A stretch of DNA of 64,000 bases from Streptomyces mexicanus (GTDB lineage Bacteria; Actinomycetota; Actinomycetes; Streptomycetales; Streptomycetaceae): assembly GCF_902506575.1 (NCBI RefSeq), contig NZ_LR732544.1, positions 712,231-776,230 on the forward strand. Direction: 5' to 3'. The number at the start of each line of letters is the position of its first letter. Position 1 is the first letter of the stretch. Position numbers and translations under genes: made by a program. Of this stretch, positions 1-8,207 are shown in pieces. Under the pieces are notes generated by a model. That model was not told the origin of the DNA, did not search any database, and saw only the letters and a list, made by a program, of their open reading frames with translations.

Positions 1-128
1 AGTGGGACGCCGGCGCGGTCCTGTCCACTCTGGCCGAGGCGGTCAGTGGCGGTGAGCTCAACCAGATCCTCAGCCAGCTCCCCTCCGGCTACGCAGCCCT
101 GTTCGGCAAGGCTGACCTCGCCGACTGA
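1..128 (+). CDS. DUF2267 family protein, C-terminal fragment
   Basis: The window opens inside a reading frame that runs to TGA at 126-128. The last 41 residues read as an amphipathic stretch ending LPSGYAALFGKADLAD, which resembles the C-terminal half of DUF2267 domains, whose helices finish with an LP-x-[ED]Y-x-x-LF pattern. DUF2267 proteins in Streptomyces are small cytoplasmic proteins of unknown function, often near stress or redox genes. The start lies outside the window, so nothing can be said about its regulation. Family assignment rests on this short tail only. Confidence 0.55.
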   Translation, partial: WDAGAVLSTLAEAVSGGELNQILSQLPSGYAALFGKADLAD

Positions 129-297
129 CCTGCCCAGACCGTTTCCCACGTTCGGTGAAGGCGTAGTCGGCTGCGCAGCCGACAGGACCGTGTTCCGAGG
201 ACTTGCGCGTCGGGCCTGGCCGCCTGGCCTTGGCAGCTCCCAGGACTCCACCGCGGACCACAAAACGCGCTGAAACCCGCTCGAGGGCCAGGTGCTC

Positions 298-429
298 CTA
301 CAGCGCGAGCGGATCGTGGGCAGGTGCTGCTTCATCGATCATGGTGTCGATCGCGCCGGCAGCGGCCGCGTCCTGCAGCGGCGGGACTGTGCGGGCACCG
401 ACGTCGAAGACAGCGGTGGTATCCGTCAT
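298..429 (-). CDS. small hypothetical protein, 43 aa
   Basis: A 43-codon frame starts at ATG 429 and stops at TAG 298. It is supported mainly by a good ribosome site, GAGAGG, about seven bases upstream of the ATG. The product is acidic and alanine-rich (begins MTDTTAVFDVGARTV, ends HDPLAL) with no recognisable domain. It could be a real small gene or the remaining 5' part of a longer one. I do not recognise a family. Confidence 0.3.
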   Translation of the reverse strand: MTDTTAVFDVGARTVPPLQDAAAAGAIDTMIDEAAPAHDPLAL

Positions 430-755
430 GCGGAACCTCTCGGTTGACGGGTCAGCATCTGGTCACCGGCGTACACAGGCGTCGAACGAGGCCGCGTAGG
501 GAAGACGGGCCGCCCTCTACAGGACAAAAGGACCCATATAGAGCCGGGTCCGCTCCTGCTACTGCCACGGGCAGTGAGTCCCTGACGGCGTGCACGTTCA
601 CCGAGCCCGACGGCGGTTCCTCGCCCGTGCCGACCAGGGGTGTCCGTGTGGCCGCAGAACCACGGGCGGCAGCCCGGTGCGCCGATCGTGCTGGCATGGT
701 AGACAGCCGGGTACCCGGACAAGCAATGGTGCAGCCGAAGGAGAGGGCGGCGCGG
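430..755. other. gap upstream of the SpoIIE phosphatase gene
   Basis: Stretch between the minus-strand small frame and the plus-strand phosphatase. The phosphatase frame is open through it, but upstream Met codons (696, 726) lack a ribosome site. No RNA gene or strong hairpin was seen. It presumably holds the divergent promoters, which I cannot place with confidence. Confidence 0.3.
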
Positions 756-2051
756 GTGGACGAGTTCGATGTGGACGCTGTTTTACAGCAGGCCCTGGAC
801 CGCCTGGCGCTCTTGGCAGAGGTGACGACGGCGCTGGGCAGCACCTTGGACGCCGATGAGGGCCTGCGACGGGTGTGCCGGATCGTGGTCCCGCAGCTGG
901 CCGACTGGTGCGCTGTGGACCTGCTGGAGGGCGATGACCAGCCCAGGCGGGTGTGTGTCACCCACCGCGATCCCCACCTGCTGCCGCCGGGGATGCTGGA
1001 GGGCTGCCTGCCGGCGCTGACCGACGACACCCCCGGACCGCTCGCCCGGGTCCTGCGCGGCGCCGGCCCGCTGCTGATCAACGACCCCGGCCACACGCCG
1101 CAGCGCACGCATCGCCTGGCCGGCTGGGACCTCGCCCCGGCGCTTGAGGCGTCCTCCATGGTGGTGGCGCCCCTGCGAGCCCGGCGCCGGGTCATGGGCG
1201 CCCTCACCCTGGCCCGCACCGGCAGCGAGCGCCCCTACAGCGAGGACGACCTCGCGCTCGTGGAGGACCTGGCCCACCGCATCGCCCTGCACGCCGACAA
1301 CGCCCGCCTGCACACCGAGGTCCAGGCCACCGCCGAACACCTCCAGCGCGCCCTGCTACCCGACCTGCCCCACGTGGGCCACCTGCAGCTCGCCGCCCGC
1401 TACAACCCCGCCCGCAGCGAAGCGGCCGAGGTCGGCGGCGACTGGTACGACAGCTTCACCCTGCCCACCGGCGACACCGCCTTGATCATCGGCGACGTCA
1501 CCGGCCACGACGTGCGCGCCGCGGTCGCCATGAGCCAGATCCGCAACATGCTCCGCGGCATCGCCTGCGACCGCCAGGAACCGCCCAACATCATCCTGCG
1601 CCGCCTGGACCTAGCCCAGCACACCCTGCTGGCCACCACCGCCACCTGCATCTACGCCATCGTCCACGGCCCCGAAGGCGGCCCGTGGGAACTGCACTAC
1701 TCCAATGCCGGCCACCTCCCCCCACTGCTCGTCACCCACGAAGGCGACACCCACTACCTCAACGACAGCCACGACCTGCTCCTGGGCGTCGACCCCCACC
1801 GCCACCGCAGCCACGCCACCGCCCGCCTGCCGGCCCGCTCCACCCTCCTGCTCTACACCGACGGGCTGATCGAACGCCGCGGCGAATCTCTGGACATGGG
1901 CCTGACCCGCCTGCGCCAGCACGCCGCCGCCCTCGCCCGCGAACCCCTGCCCACGCTGTGCGACGAACTCCTCGCCGGCCTCCTCGCTGAGCGCTACCCC
2001 GACGACGTCGCCCTTCTCGCCCTGCGCCTGCCCCCGCCCGGCCTACGGTGA
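756..2051 (+). CDS. GAF domain-containing PP2C/SpoIIE serine phosphatase
   Basis: 431-residue cytoplasmic phosphatase of the SpoIIE/RsbU type, which in actinomycetes dephosphorylates anti-anti-sigma (STAS) proteins to release alternative sigma factors. Residues about 15-185 form a GAF sensor domain; about 200-425 form the PP2C_SIM catalytic domain. Visible motifs are GGDWYDSF and GDVTGHD (metal-binding aspartates), NAGHLPPLL and LLLYTDGLIERR, all in the expected order. GTG 756 was chosen because AAGGAGAGG sits 9-12 bases upstream; ATG 726 and 696 are in frame but have no ribosome site. No transmembrane segment is present. The cognate anti-sigma partners are not adjacent. The GAF ligand cannot be told from sequence. 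Confidence 0.85.
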   Translation: MDEFDVDAVLQQALDRLALLAEVTTALGSTLDADEGLRRVCRIVVPQLADWCAVDLLEGDDQPRRVCVTHRDPHLLPPGMLEGCLPALTDDTPGPLARVLRGAGPLLINDPGHTPQRTHRLAGWDLAPALEASSMVVAPLRARRRVMGALTLARTGSERPYSEDDLALVEDLAHRIALHADNARLHTEVQATAEHLQRALLPDLPHVGHLQLAARYNPARSEAAEVGGDWYDSFTLPTGDTALIIGDVTGHDVRAAVAMSQIRNMLRGIACDRQEPPNIILRRLDLAQHTLLATTATCIYAIVHGPEGGPWELHYSNAGHLPPLLVTHEGDTHYLNDSHDLLLGVDPHRHRSHATARLPARSTLLLYTDGLIERRGESLDMGLTRLRQHAAALAREPLPTLCDELLAGLLAERYPDDVALLALRLPPPGLR

Positions 2052-2303
2052 CACCCGCCTCCCAGGTGCGTGCCGACAAGCAGCAACCTGCCTCCTGCCC
2101 GCGCGGCCGGCCCGTCCCCGCGACCGACCTGCGGGTGCGCACGGTTCCGTGGCGCGGCTGCTGCGACTGACACACGCCCACCACACGCTCGCGATCGAGC
2201 AGCCGGCCCCCCGTGACCCCACTCAGCGCCGCTGTCCAGGTGACATGCGCGGACACCGGTGCTCTGCGGGGCCAGGGGCATCGAGGGAGGACCGTCGCAG
2301 GGC

Positions 2304-2518
2304 TCATGACCTGGGACGGCGCGGGGCTCCGCCCCTGTGGAGCGGAGGGTCGTTTTGGCATCCTCCAGCAGTCTGTGGACGGCGCCGTAGGAACGGCCCG
2401 GCTCCTCCGCCAGGGCCCGGATGGATTTCCCGTGTCGTACTTGGCCTTGAGGTCGGCCGCGAGTTTGGTCACGGTCCGGGCCGGGCGTGATCCGGCGGAC
2501 CGGAGTCTTGTTCGGCAT
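2304..2518 (-). pseudogene. frameshifted Streptomyces helix-turn-helix protein
   Basis: Starts at ATG 2518 behind a strong GGGAGGAA site. Segments in three frames spell a familiar small Streptomyces HTH protein: MPNKTPVRRITP in frame one, then ARTVTKLAADLKAKYDTG in another, back to KSIRALAEEPGRSYGAVHRL in frame one, and finally GGAPRRPRS and a TGA at 2304-2306 in a third. Intact relatives are about 65-75 residues and read this order in one frame. The simplest reading is an extra G in the ACGCCCGGCC run, a missing G in the GGGAAATCC region and another indel near the 3' end. Either a decayed gene or uncorrected homopolymer errors. Confidence 0.6.
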
Positions 2519-2640
2519 AAGGTGATTCCTCCCGAAGAGGATGGATGCTGCCATGATCGCGCCAGCCGGTGGCGGCCACCGGTTCGGCGGAAGAACCGGA
2601 CGGCAGTGGACGGCTGGTGCCCCCTGGCAAACAAGCGGCC

Positions 2641-2857
2641 GTCACCCTCGCATCACTCCTGATGTGGGCGTGAGCCATCCTTGCCGCCGGCCTGCGACGG
2701 GCGTGAGGAAACCCCGCCCCTGATGTGTCAGGGACGGGGTTCGTCTCGAGCGCCGGGCAGGCCTTGCACCTGCATCTCCCGCAGGAAGCGGGGCGTCTTG
2801 GACCACCAACGCACCAGCCCGCCAGACCGGAATTCCGGCCGCGTGCTCAAGATCAAC
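2641..2857. repeat. structured direct repeat, copy 1
   Basis: About 217 bp nearly identical to 6083-6292 in the same orientation. Shared parts include a hairpin CCCCGCCCCTGA/TCAGGGACGGGG, the run CGAGCGCCGGGCAGGCC, a GCAGG/CCTGC hairpin, a CGCAGG-AAGCGGG hairpin, and GCGTGCTCAAGATCAAC at the right edge; sequence similarity stops abruptly after that edge. Loops and hairpin arms differ between copies while pairing is kept (for example CCGGAATTCCGG against CCGGAACCCGG). It has no coding potential. It may be a non-autonomous IS200/IS605-like palindromic element or a duplicated structured RNA gene. Confidence 0.65.
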
Positions 2858-3335
2858 CATTTACGGAAGGGTCAAGGGCGAGCCGAGTACGGTCACCTGC
2901 GTCCAGCGGGAACGGCGTGACGGTCCGACCGAGTTGGTCGGCGCCGTCGACTCCGGGCCGGAACCGGTAGGAGCCCCAGACGACCTGTGCGATCTCGTCC
3001 GGCGTCGGACCACCGGCGAGTCCGGGTACCCGAGTACGGTCGAAGTCGTCGCGAATGATGAGTCGTATGCTCAGCCGGCCCAGCTGGGCCGGACCATCGA
3101 AGCGGACGTAGAGCAACCCATCTGACTGCTCAAGCCTCAGCCGAAGCTGTGGAGTCAGCGCGTTATGCCACCGGTCCCGTTCGATCTGAGCAACAGATGC
3201 CGCGGTGTCGTTCGCCTCACGTGAAGCCTTCCAAGCGCCGAATGCAGCGAGTCCGCTGAACACGGCTGAAGCGGCCGCGATAGGTGTGTCTGCGATGCCC
3301 ATGCGGGACTGTAGCCCAGATGGCGCAGTTGCCAT
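2853..3335 (-). pseudogene. hypothetical single-pass membrane protein truncated at its C-terminus
   Basis: 160-residue frame starting MATAPSGLQSRMG. Residues about 16-34 form a hydrophobic segment (IAAASAVFSGLAAFGAWKA), followed by a soluble beta-rich domain containing LTPQLRLRLEQ, GGPTPDEIAQVVWGSYRF and DGADQLGRTVTPFPL. This matches a common Streptomyces hypothetical family that is normally longer, continuing after the RTV-x-PF-x-L block. Here the frame ends DPSVNG at the right border of repeat copy 1 (2857), so the last part was probably lost when the repeat arrived or recombined. No clear ribosome site was found for the chosen start; ATG 3302 is an alternative. Function unknown. Confidence 0.5.
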
Positions 3336-3339
3336 GGGG

Positions 3340-3545
3340 CGCACCACTACACCTACAGGAAACCCAAGATCATTCCCACGCAACTACAGGACCGCAGCCC
3401 AACCACCCGAACAACTAAACCGAACACGCAACCAGGCCACGCCCAACACACCCGAACACAGCCGCTCCAACCATCCCCAGTCCCAACCCCAAAGACAGGA
3501 CACCAGTCCCGAACGACCAAGCCCCCTGAAAATCAGGGCTCCGTC
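3340..3545 (+). other. C/A-rich, G-poor strand-asymmetric segment
   Basis: About 200 bases in which the plus strand is dominated by C and A with few G or T, unlike the rest of the window. It ends with a small dyad CCCTGA-AAA-TCAGGG just before the helicase remnant. It has no plausible gene on either strand. It is intergenic DNA between two truncated genes, perhaps plasmid- or element-derived. Confidence 0.5.
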
Positions 3546-3582
3546 ACACCGCAATGAGCTGCTGGACGCGCCCGAGGCCGGG

Positions 3583-4329
3583 ATGGTCTGGGAGCCCGGC
3601 GAGGAAGCGTGGGAAGCGAAGCTCGCCGCGCTCCGGTCGTACCGGCGGGCCACCGGGCATCTCGCGCCCCGGCAGGACGCAGTGTGGACCGACCCCGCTG
3701 ACGGGACTCAGGTGCCGATCGGGCAGCACATGGCCAACCTCCGCCGGAAGGGAGCCAAGAACGGCCTGGGCAAGGACCCCAAGCGGGCAGAGCAGCGCGC
3801 GGCGCAGCTGGCCGCGATCGACCCGGACTGGAACTGCCCGTGGCCGCTGGACTGGCAGCGGCACTACCGCATGCTGGCGGACCTGGTCGAAGCCGACGGC
3901 AGCCTGCCCGAGATCCAGCCCGGCGTGCTCATGGACGGCGACGACATCGGCAAGTGGCTCCAGCAGCAGAAGCAGCCGGCCGTCTGGGCGCGGCTCCTGC
4001 CCGAACAGCAGGAGCGGCTGTCGACGCTCGGCATCAAGCCGCTGGAGGCGCCGTCTCCCGCCCCGGCGGCCAAGCGTGCGGCGAAGGGCCCGAGCAAGGC
4101 GCAGGCGGCGTTCCAGCGGGGTCTGGCGGCCCTCGCACAGTGGGTGGAACCGGAAGGCGCCGACCGGCCCGTCCCACGCGGCGCGGTCGTCGAGATCACG
4201 GTCGACGGCGAGACGGAACCGGTGGTCGTCAAGCTGGGCGTATGGGTCTCCAACACCAAGTCCAGGCGCGACAAGCTCACCCAGGAGCAGCGGGACGCTC
4301 TGCGAGAGCTGGGCGTGGATTGGGCGTAG
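3583..4329 (+). pseudogene. 3' fragment of a helicase: helicase-associated domain repeats
   Basis: 248 codons encoding only the C-terminal helicase-associated (HA) modules found in large Streptomyces DEAD/DEAH helicases. Three modules are visible, each with a W...L..L..Y/W...G pattern: EEAWEAKLAALRSYRRATGH with GQHMANLRRKG; WQRHYRMLADLVEADGSLP with IGKWLQQQKQ; and FQRGLAALAQWVEPEG with LGVWVSNTKSRRDKLT, ending ALRELGVDWA. No helicase motifs (Walker A, DEAD) lie upstream; the sequence changes character near 3570. The frame is open from about 3205 but that part is low-complexity. ATG 3583 is the first Met and may not be a true start. Intact relatives exceed 700 residues. Confidence 0.6.
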
Positions 4330-4394
4330 TGCTGTCGAAGAACGGAGCCGGGTGGTCGAGGAACGCCGCCACGAGTTCCGGTGGACCAGGCGGT

Positions 4395-4736
4395 TCAGCA
4401 GACCGCCGAACAGCGGTCCCCGCGCACTGCCACGGAGGCCAGCGGGACGAACGCGTCGATCTCGATCGCCTTCGCCGTCGGCAGCGGCAGGTTCTCCAGG
4501 TCGGCGTCGCTGATCGGGACGATGTGGTCCCGGCTGACCTCGTAACCCTTGCTGATCTCGCCCTGAGCGACCTCACGGTCCTCCAGCTCGCAGACCTTCT
4601 TGTAGCGGACCCGGCCCATGTCGGCCAGGTGATACTGGCGGAAGCGGATCGAGTGGTCGTCGGTCGCGGACTGGACGTGGACAGGGACCGTGACCAGGCC
4701 GAAGCTGATCGCACCCGACCAGATCGTCCGAGGCAT
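4395..4736 (-). pseudogene. Ku-like NHEJ protein, N-terminal fragment
   Basis: Starts at ATG 4736 after GGAGGG and encodes MPRTIWSGAISFGLVTVPV, the hallmark beginning of bacterial Ku, the ring protein that binds DNA ends and recruits LigD in non-homologous end joining. Homology continues through HSIRFRQYHLADMGR and VRYKKVCELEDREV to IDAFVPLASV at about residue 100, then changes to unrelated sequence and stops at residue 113. Full-length actinobacterial Ku is about 280-370 residues, so the beta-barrel bridge and C-terminal region are missing. It faces the helicase remnant tail-to-tail, with the break near 4430. It is unlikely to dimerise or bind ends. Confidence 0.75.
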
Positions 4737-4887
4737 CAGGGCACCCTCCACCGTCAGGCCCCGAGCACCACCAGCCTATGAGCATCACACTCCTGCCGCG
4801 ACACCGTCCTGCCGGGCGGGAGGAGTGACTGCTGGCTAGGCTCCCGGTTCCGCTGCTGCCCATTGATCGTCATCCGGACAGCGACCG

Positions 4888-5060
4888 CTACCGAGGGTCC
4901 GTCGCCCGCTTGAGGCCGTAGTAGACCCGGGTCCGAGCACGCCGCGGGCGCGCAGCTCGTCAAGGTCGGGAAGACGGACGCCGGGCAGCCCGTCGATGAG
5001 GTCGGCCTGGGAGGCGCGGATGCTGTACGCGGGAGCCTCGGGGCCAGGACCAAGAGCGCG
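4888..5060 (-). pseudogene. unidentified coding remnant with a probable frameshift
   Basis: The minus strand reads PAYSIRASQADLIDGLPGV, then RLPDLDELRARGVLGPG, then VYYGLKRATDPR and a stop after a one-base shift near 4928. The amino-acid texture looks protein-like and the break sits in a GGACCCGGG run. I do not recognise the family. It may be the tail of a short gene whose 5' part is lost or merges with the inverted repeat at 5102-5133. Confidence 0.25.
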
Positions 5061-5101
5061 GCGAGCAGTCACGTGATCATCGTACGGTCGTCCGGTCTGC
5101 A

Positions 5102-5133
5102 AGACCTGCACCTCTTGGAGAAGGTGCAGGTCT
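5102..5133. repeat. perfect 12-bp inverted repeat
   Basis: Arms AGACCTGCACCT (5102-5113) and AGGTGCAGGTCT (5122-5133) pair perfectly around an 8-base loop. It lies between the decayed Ku region and the lamin-tail gene. It may be a terminator hairpin for either side or a leftover element end; no T-tract follows, as is usual for Streptomyces terminators. Confidence 0.6.
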
Positions 5134-5293
5134 CGTCTCATGTGTGGCTGCTGGAGCCGCCTTGTCGCCGGCAGTTCCAGCAGCCGGGGAGCCTTCCATC
5201 CGTGTCAGCAGCGTCAGGCCCTCGCCAGGTCAACGAGAGCCGACCGGCTGCTGTCACGGTGTCACCGGCTGGTTGCAGCGGCCGGTTACCGCG

Positions 5294-5758
5294 TCAGCGG
5301 TGGCGGTGGCCGCCCCAGGAGACGGAGTCGACGAGGCGGTGGTGGTTGTTGCGCAGGGTCGCGGTGTCGGAGTCGTTGTTCCACACGTAGGTGCGGCGGT
5401 CCTGGTAGACGTCGTGGCGGGCGTCGCGGCCGATGCCGGTGTGGACGCGGACGGTCGAGCGGCCGGCCAGGCGGTAGTGGTGGAAGGTGTAGGTGTGCCC
5501 GGACCCGTCGGACAGCGTCCAGCCGTCCAGGTTCACCGAGTTGCGGGTGGTGTTGGTGATCTCCACCCACTCGTTGTTCAGGGAGCGGTTGGAGCGGTCG
5601 TCGCGGCCCGGCGAGTCGTACTGCACCCGGCTGATCTCGACGCTGGAGCGGTGGGAGCGGTGGTCGGCCGCGGACGCCGGCACGGCGATCGCCGCGGTGA
5701 CCGCGGCGGCGGTCAGCGCGGCAGCGGTCAAGCGGCGAGCAGTCGTGGATACGGTCAC
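5294..5758 (-). CDS. secreted lamin-tail domain (LTD) protein
   Basis: 154-residue exported protein. GTG 5758 follows GGGGGA and begins a signal peptide (VSTTARRLTAAALTAAAVTA, cleavage after PASA). Residues about 38-154 form a lamin-tail Ig-like fold, with the pattern EWVEITNTTRNSVNLDGWTL, SDGSGHTYTF and VWNNDSDTATLRN typical of bacterial LTD domains. In streptomycetes such stand-alone LTD proteins are small secreted proteins of unknown role, possibly cell-wall or DNA associated. It ends with histidine- and arginine-rich residues (WGGHRHR). It is transcribed alone. ATG 5773 in frame is a less likely start. It is the only apparently intact gene between the two direct repeat copies. Confidence 0.8.
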   Translation of the reverse strand: MTVSTTARRLTAAALTAAAVTAAIAVPASAADHRSHRSSVEISRVQYDSPGRDDRSNRSLNNEWVEITNTTRNSVNLDGWTLSDGSGHTYTFHHYRLAGRSTVRVHTGIGRDARHDVYQDRRTYVWNNDSDTATLRNNHHRLVDSVSWGGHRHR

Positions 5759-6082
5759 AGGTTCCCCCTGCATGGTGCGGGCACCACTCCCCCGGGCTGT
5801 CCCTGGGCCGCGCATGGCGGGCCCGGGGACCGGGGGGTGTGGTGCGGTGTGCTGGTGCGGGCCGGTCGGCCAGCGCCCTCACACTCTGCCGACGGCGTGA
5901 AGCCGATGCGGGTGAAACGTGAACCGTGTTACAGACTGCCCATACTCCTGTGACCCTCGCATGTAACGTCCATTCATGCGCGGTATGCCCGAAGTTGACG
6001 CCTCACCGGGCCGTCCAGGCCTGCAGCAACCGGCTCCTGACACCTGTCCGCCGGGTGGCGCCACCCCGCCGGGCAGCAAGCC
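5759..6082. other. gap between the LTD gene and repeat copy 2
   Basis: Contains the presumed promoter region of the LTD gene; the 5890-5990 stretch is less G+C-rich than its surroundings and could hold a minus-strand promoter, but no convincing pair of hexamers stands out. No coding frame is supported. Confidence 0.3.
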
Positions 6083-6292
6083 GTCACCCAAAAGTGGGTA
6101 ACAGCCGTCCCCAGTCGCCGGCCTGTGACGGACGTGAAGAAACCCCGCCCCTGACAGGTCAGGGACGGGGTTCGTCTCGAGCGCCGGGCAGGCCTTGCAC
6201 CTGCATCTCCCCGCAGGAAGCGGGGCGTCTTTCCTTGGACCACCAACGCACCAGCCCACCAGCCGGAACCCGGCCGCGTGCTCAAGATCAAC
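6083..6292. repeat. structured direct repeat, copy 2
   Basis: Second copy of the element at 2641-2857, same orientation, with compensating changes in its hairpins. The left hairpin CACCC-AAAA-GTGGG replaces a longer hairpin in copy 1, and a TTCC insertion precedes the GGACCACCAACGCACCAG block. Similarity ends after AAGATCAAC at 6292. The 200 bases to its right (6293-6507) hold no gene that I can support. Confidence 0.65.
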
Positions 6293-6507
6293 TATAGCGG
6301 ATGCGCGCATCGGGATGATCTACCGGATCAGGGCTCCCGCCACGTCCCGGCCGCAGGGCGGCCCCTGCCCAGGGCGCTGCGTGCGGGGGCCGCCCAAGCC
6401 CTGCGTCCTGTCACCACAAGGCACTACGACGCTAAGACGCCGCAGCTGATCACGCTCGTCATGCTTGTCAGACGGGTAAACCCGGCGGCTCGGTTCAGGT
6501 GGCCATG

Positions 6508-7314
6508 TCACTTGCTGCTGGTTGTCGCGGTCGGGTCATGGGTCGAGTGTGCAGAGCTGCGCGCCGGAAGCGGTGGTTTGGTGGCTCGGGCTGTCCTGAT
6601 GCACCTCGTCCACGGCAGGGCGGCGGTCAGAAGCCATTCCACTCGGTCGGCAAAGCGCGGCTCGGGAATGGGGAGCTCCACGCTGGGGTGGCGAGTGTAG
6701 TGGCGGGTGATGGTGTCAGCGACGTAGTTGGTCAGGGCGTCGATGCGGTGGCTATGGGGTCGCGGACGCTCTCCAGGAGCCGCGCAGAGTCGGCTGAGCG
6801 TGCGCAGCACGGTGGGGAGGCTGTCGTCGAAGCTGATCTCCCGTGGCGGGCGGGTGCCCGCCACGGGAAGGGTGTCGGGGTACGCGGTGGCTTCCAGGTG
6901 GGCCTGGTGTCGGTAGAAATCGGCGGCGTGCTGTTCGCCGCGGGCTTGGTGGTAGAGGAACAGGGAGTAGCAGGCGGGGGCGTGGCTGTCTCCTGCGGCG
7001 TATTGCCACCAGAAGCGGGCGCCGTCTTCGATGCCGGCGACGTGCAGTGTGCAGCCCAGGAGCCAGGCGGAATGCAGGTCGGGGATCTGGTCGGTGAGGA
7101 AGTCCAGCCTGTCGGGGGTAAGGGTGGCGATGGCTGTCTCGCACAGGGTGTGCAGGTGCTGGGCTGCGGTGCGGTCGTGCGTGTGGCTGGGCCGGTGCCC
7201 GGCGTCGGGGAGTTCTGCGGGGTAGGGGGCGTCTTCGTAGGGGACGGTGTCGTCAGGGACGTCGGGCTGGGGGCGAAGGCGGGCGCGGGCGAGGAGCTGG
7301 TCGATGGCAGACAT
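6508..7314 (-). CDS. hypothetical tetratricopeptide-like protein linked to an HTH/sigma-like regulator
   Basis: 268-residue soluble protein starting MSAIDQLLARARLRPQ. A central helical region (about 80-180: FLTDQIPDLHSAWLLGCTLH, ARFWWQYAAGDSHAPACYSL, FYRHQAHLEA) looks like helical-repeat sequence of the type that describes amount and order of cellular contents in Streptomyces regulatory pairs. Its ATG lies 11 bases past the stop of the HTH gene and follows GGAGTG, so the two are probably one operon. I know this arrangement from Streptomyces genomes but cannot name a function. The C-terminus is Thr/Ser/Arg-rich and low-complexity. It could be a partner of the upstream DNA-binding protein. Confidence 0.6.
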   Translation of the reverse strand: MSAIDQLLARARLRPQPDVPDDTVPYEDAPYPAELPDAGHRPSHTHDRTAAQHLHTLCETAIATLTPDRLDFLTDQIPDLHSAWLLGCTLHVAGIEDGARFWWQYAAGDSHAPACYSLFLYHQARGEQHAADFYRHQAHLEATAYPDTLPVAGTRPPREISFDDSLPTVLRTLSRLCAAPGERPRPHSHRIDALTNYVADTITRHYTRHPSVELPIPEPRFADRVEWLLTAALPWTRCIRTARATKPPLPARSSAHSTHDPTATTSSK

Positions 7315-7325
7315 GGCGAGCGGGG

Positions 7326-8207
7326 TCACTCCGAGGTCGGTGCGTTCAGGAGGGCTTCGACGGTGGCGCGGGCGTGGTGGCCAGTGGCGTGGGTGAGCGC
7401 GGGGCTGATGCCAAGGGTGTGGGCGATGCGGGTGTCGGGCATGCCGCACAGGTACTGCAGGACGGCGAGGTCCATCTGGTCCTCGGGCAGGCGGGCGATG
7501 GCGTCGAACAGGTCGATGAGTTCGGTCAGGGCGACGAGATGCCCGGGATTCGTGGTGTGGTCGTGGACCTCGCGGGTGGAGAAGACGGCGGCGCGCAGAT
7601 CCGGGTGGCCGTCTGTATGACGGGGTGCGCGGATCATGACGCGTGAGCGGAACATGCGCCAGGCGTAGCGGTGGATGTTGGCGCTGGCGGCGGCCTCGTT
7701 CCAGCAGATCCAGAGCATGTCGAAGGCTTCCGCTACGACCCAGTGGGCGCGTTGGTCGGTGAGGAGGAAGGCACGGGCGTAGTCGGTGTAGGCGCCTTGG
7801 ACGTCTTCGGTGAACGCTTGGTAGGGCAGAGGTGGTTCCTCGCCGTCGTGGGCGACCTGTTGTATGGAGTGGCGGATCCAGTCGTTGTCTTTGTGTGCTT
7901 CGCGTGCGGCCACGGTCCACAGTCGGCGCAGGGGTCGGGTGGGCAGGCCAAGGGCGCGGGTGACGCTGAAGGTGATCTCCCAGGCGGGGTAGTAGCCGTT
8001 GCCGCGCAGGAGTTCGCTGATGCGTGTCTTGGAGTAGCCAGAGCGGTCGACTATGTCGTCGAGCGTCAGGCCGCTGGCGAACAAGACGCTGCGGACCGGC
8101 TCGAGCCAGGCGCGGTGCGACGGACCCGCGTGCGGCGAGATCGGTGCGGGTGGCCGACCGCGTCTGGCCGTGTGGTGCAGCGGCGGGGGCTGGGCCGGGC
8201 CGAGCCC
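7326..8207 (-). CDS. HTH / sigma-region-4-like regulator, 5' end lost or fused
   Basis: About 293 residues. Near the N-terminus, LTLDDIVDRSGYSKTRISELL forms a helix-turn-helix; the middle is helical; near the C-terminus IARLPEDQMDLAVLQYLCGM and TRIAHTLGISPALTHATGHHAR resemble sigma-70 region 4. This combination is a recognisable Streptomyces regulatory family. No start codon is visible before the HTH: the frame is open upstream through an antisense helicase scrap (8208-8303) into the ADP-ribosylglycohydrolase, giving a single 679-residue frame from 9365. The native start was therefore probably lost at the 8207 junction. It is followed at 11 bases by the next gene. Coordinates give the part attributable to this gene. 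Confidence 0.65.
   Translation of the reverse strand, partial: GLGPAQPPPLHHTARRGRPPAPISPHAGPSHRAWLEPVRSVLFASGLTLDDIVDRSGYSKTRISELLRGNGYYPAWEITFSVTRALGLPTRPLRRLWTVAAREAHKDNDWIRHSIQQVAHDGEEPPLPYQAFTEDVQGAYTDYARAFLLTDQRAHWVVAEAFDMLWICWNEAAASANIHRYAWRMFRSRVMIRAPRHTDGHPDLRAAVFSTREVHDHTTNPGHLVALTELIDLFDAIARLPEDQMDLAVLQYLCGMPDTRIAHTLGISPALTHATGHHARATVEALLNAPTSE

Noticed and set aside
2641..2857. tRNA gene, T-box or known riboswitch in the structured repeat
   Set aside because: No cloverleaf, T-box GGTGG-type antiterminator motif or other recognisable aptamer could be traced.
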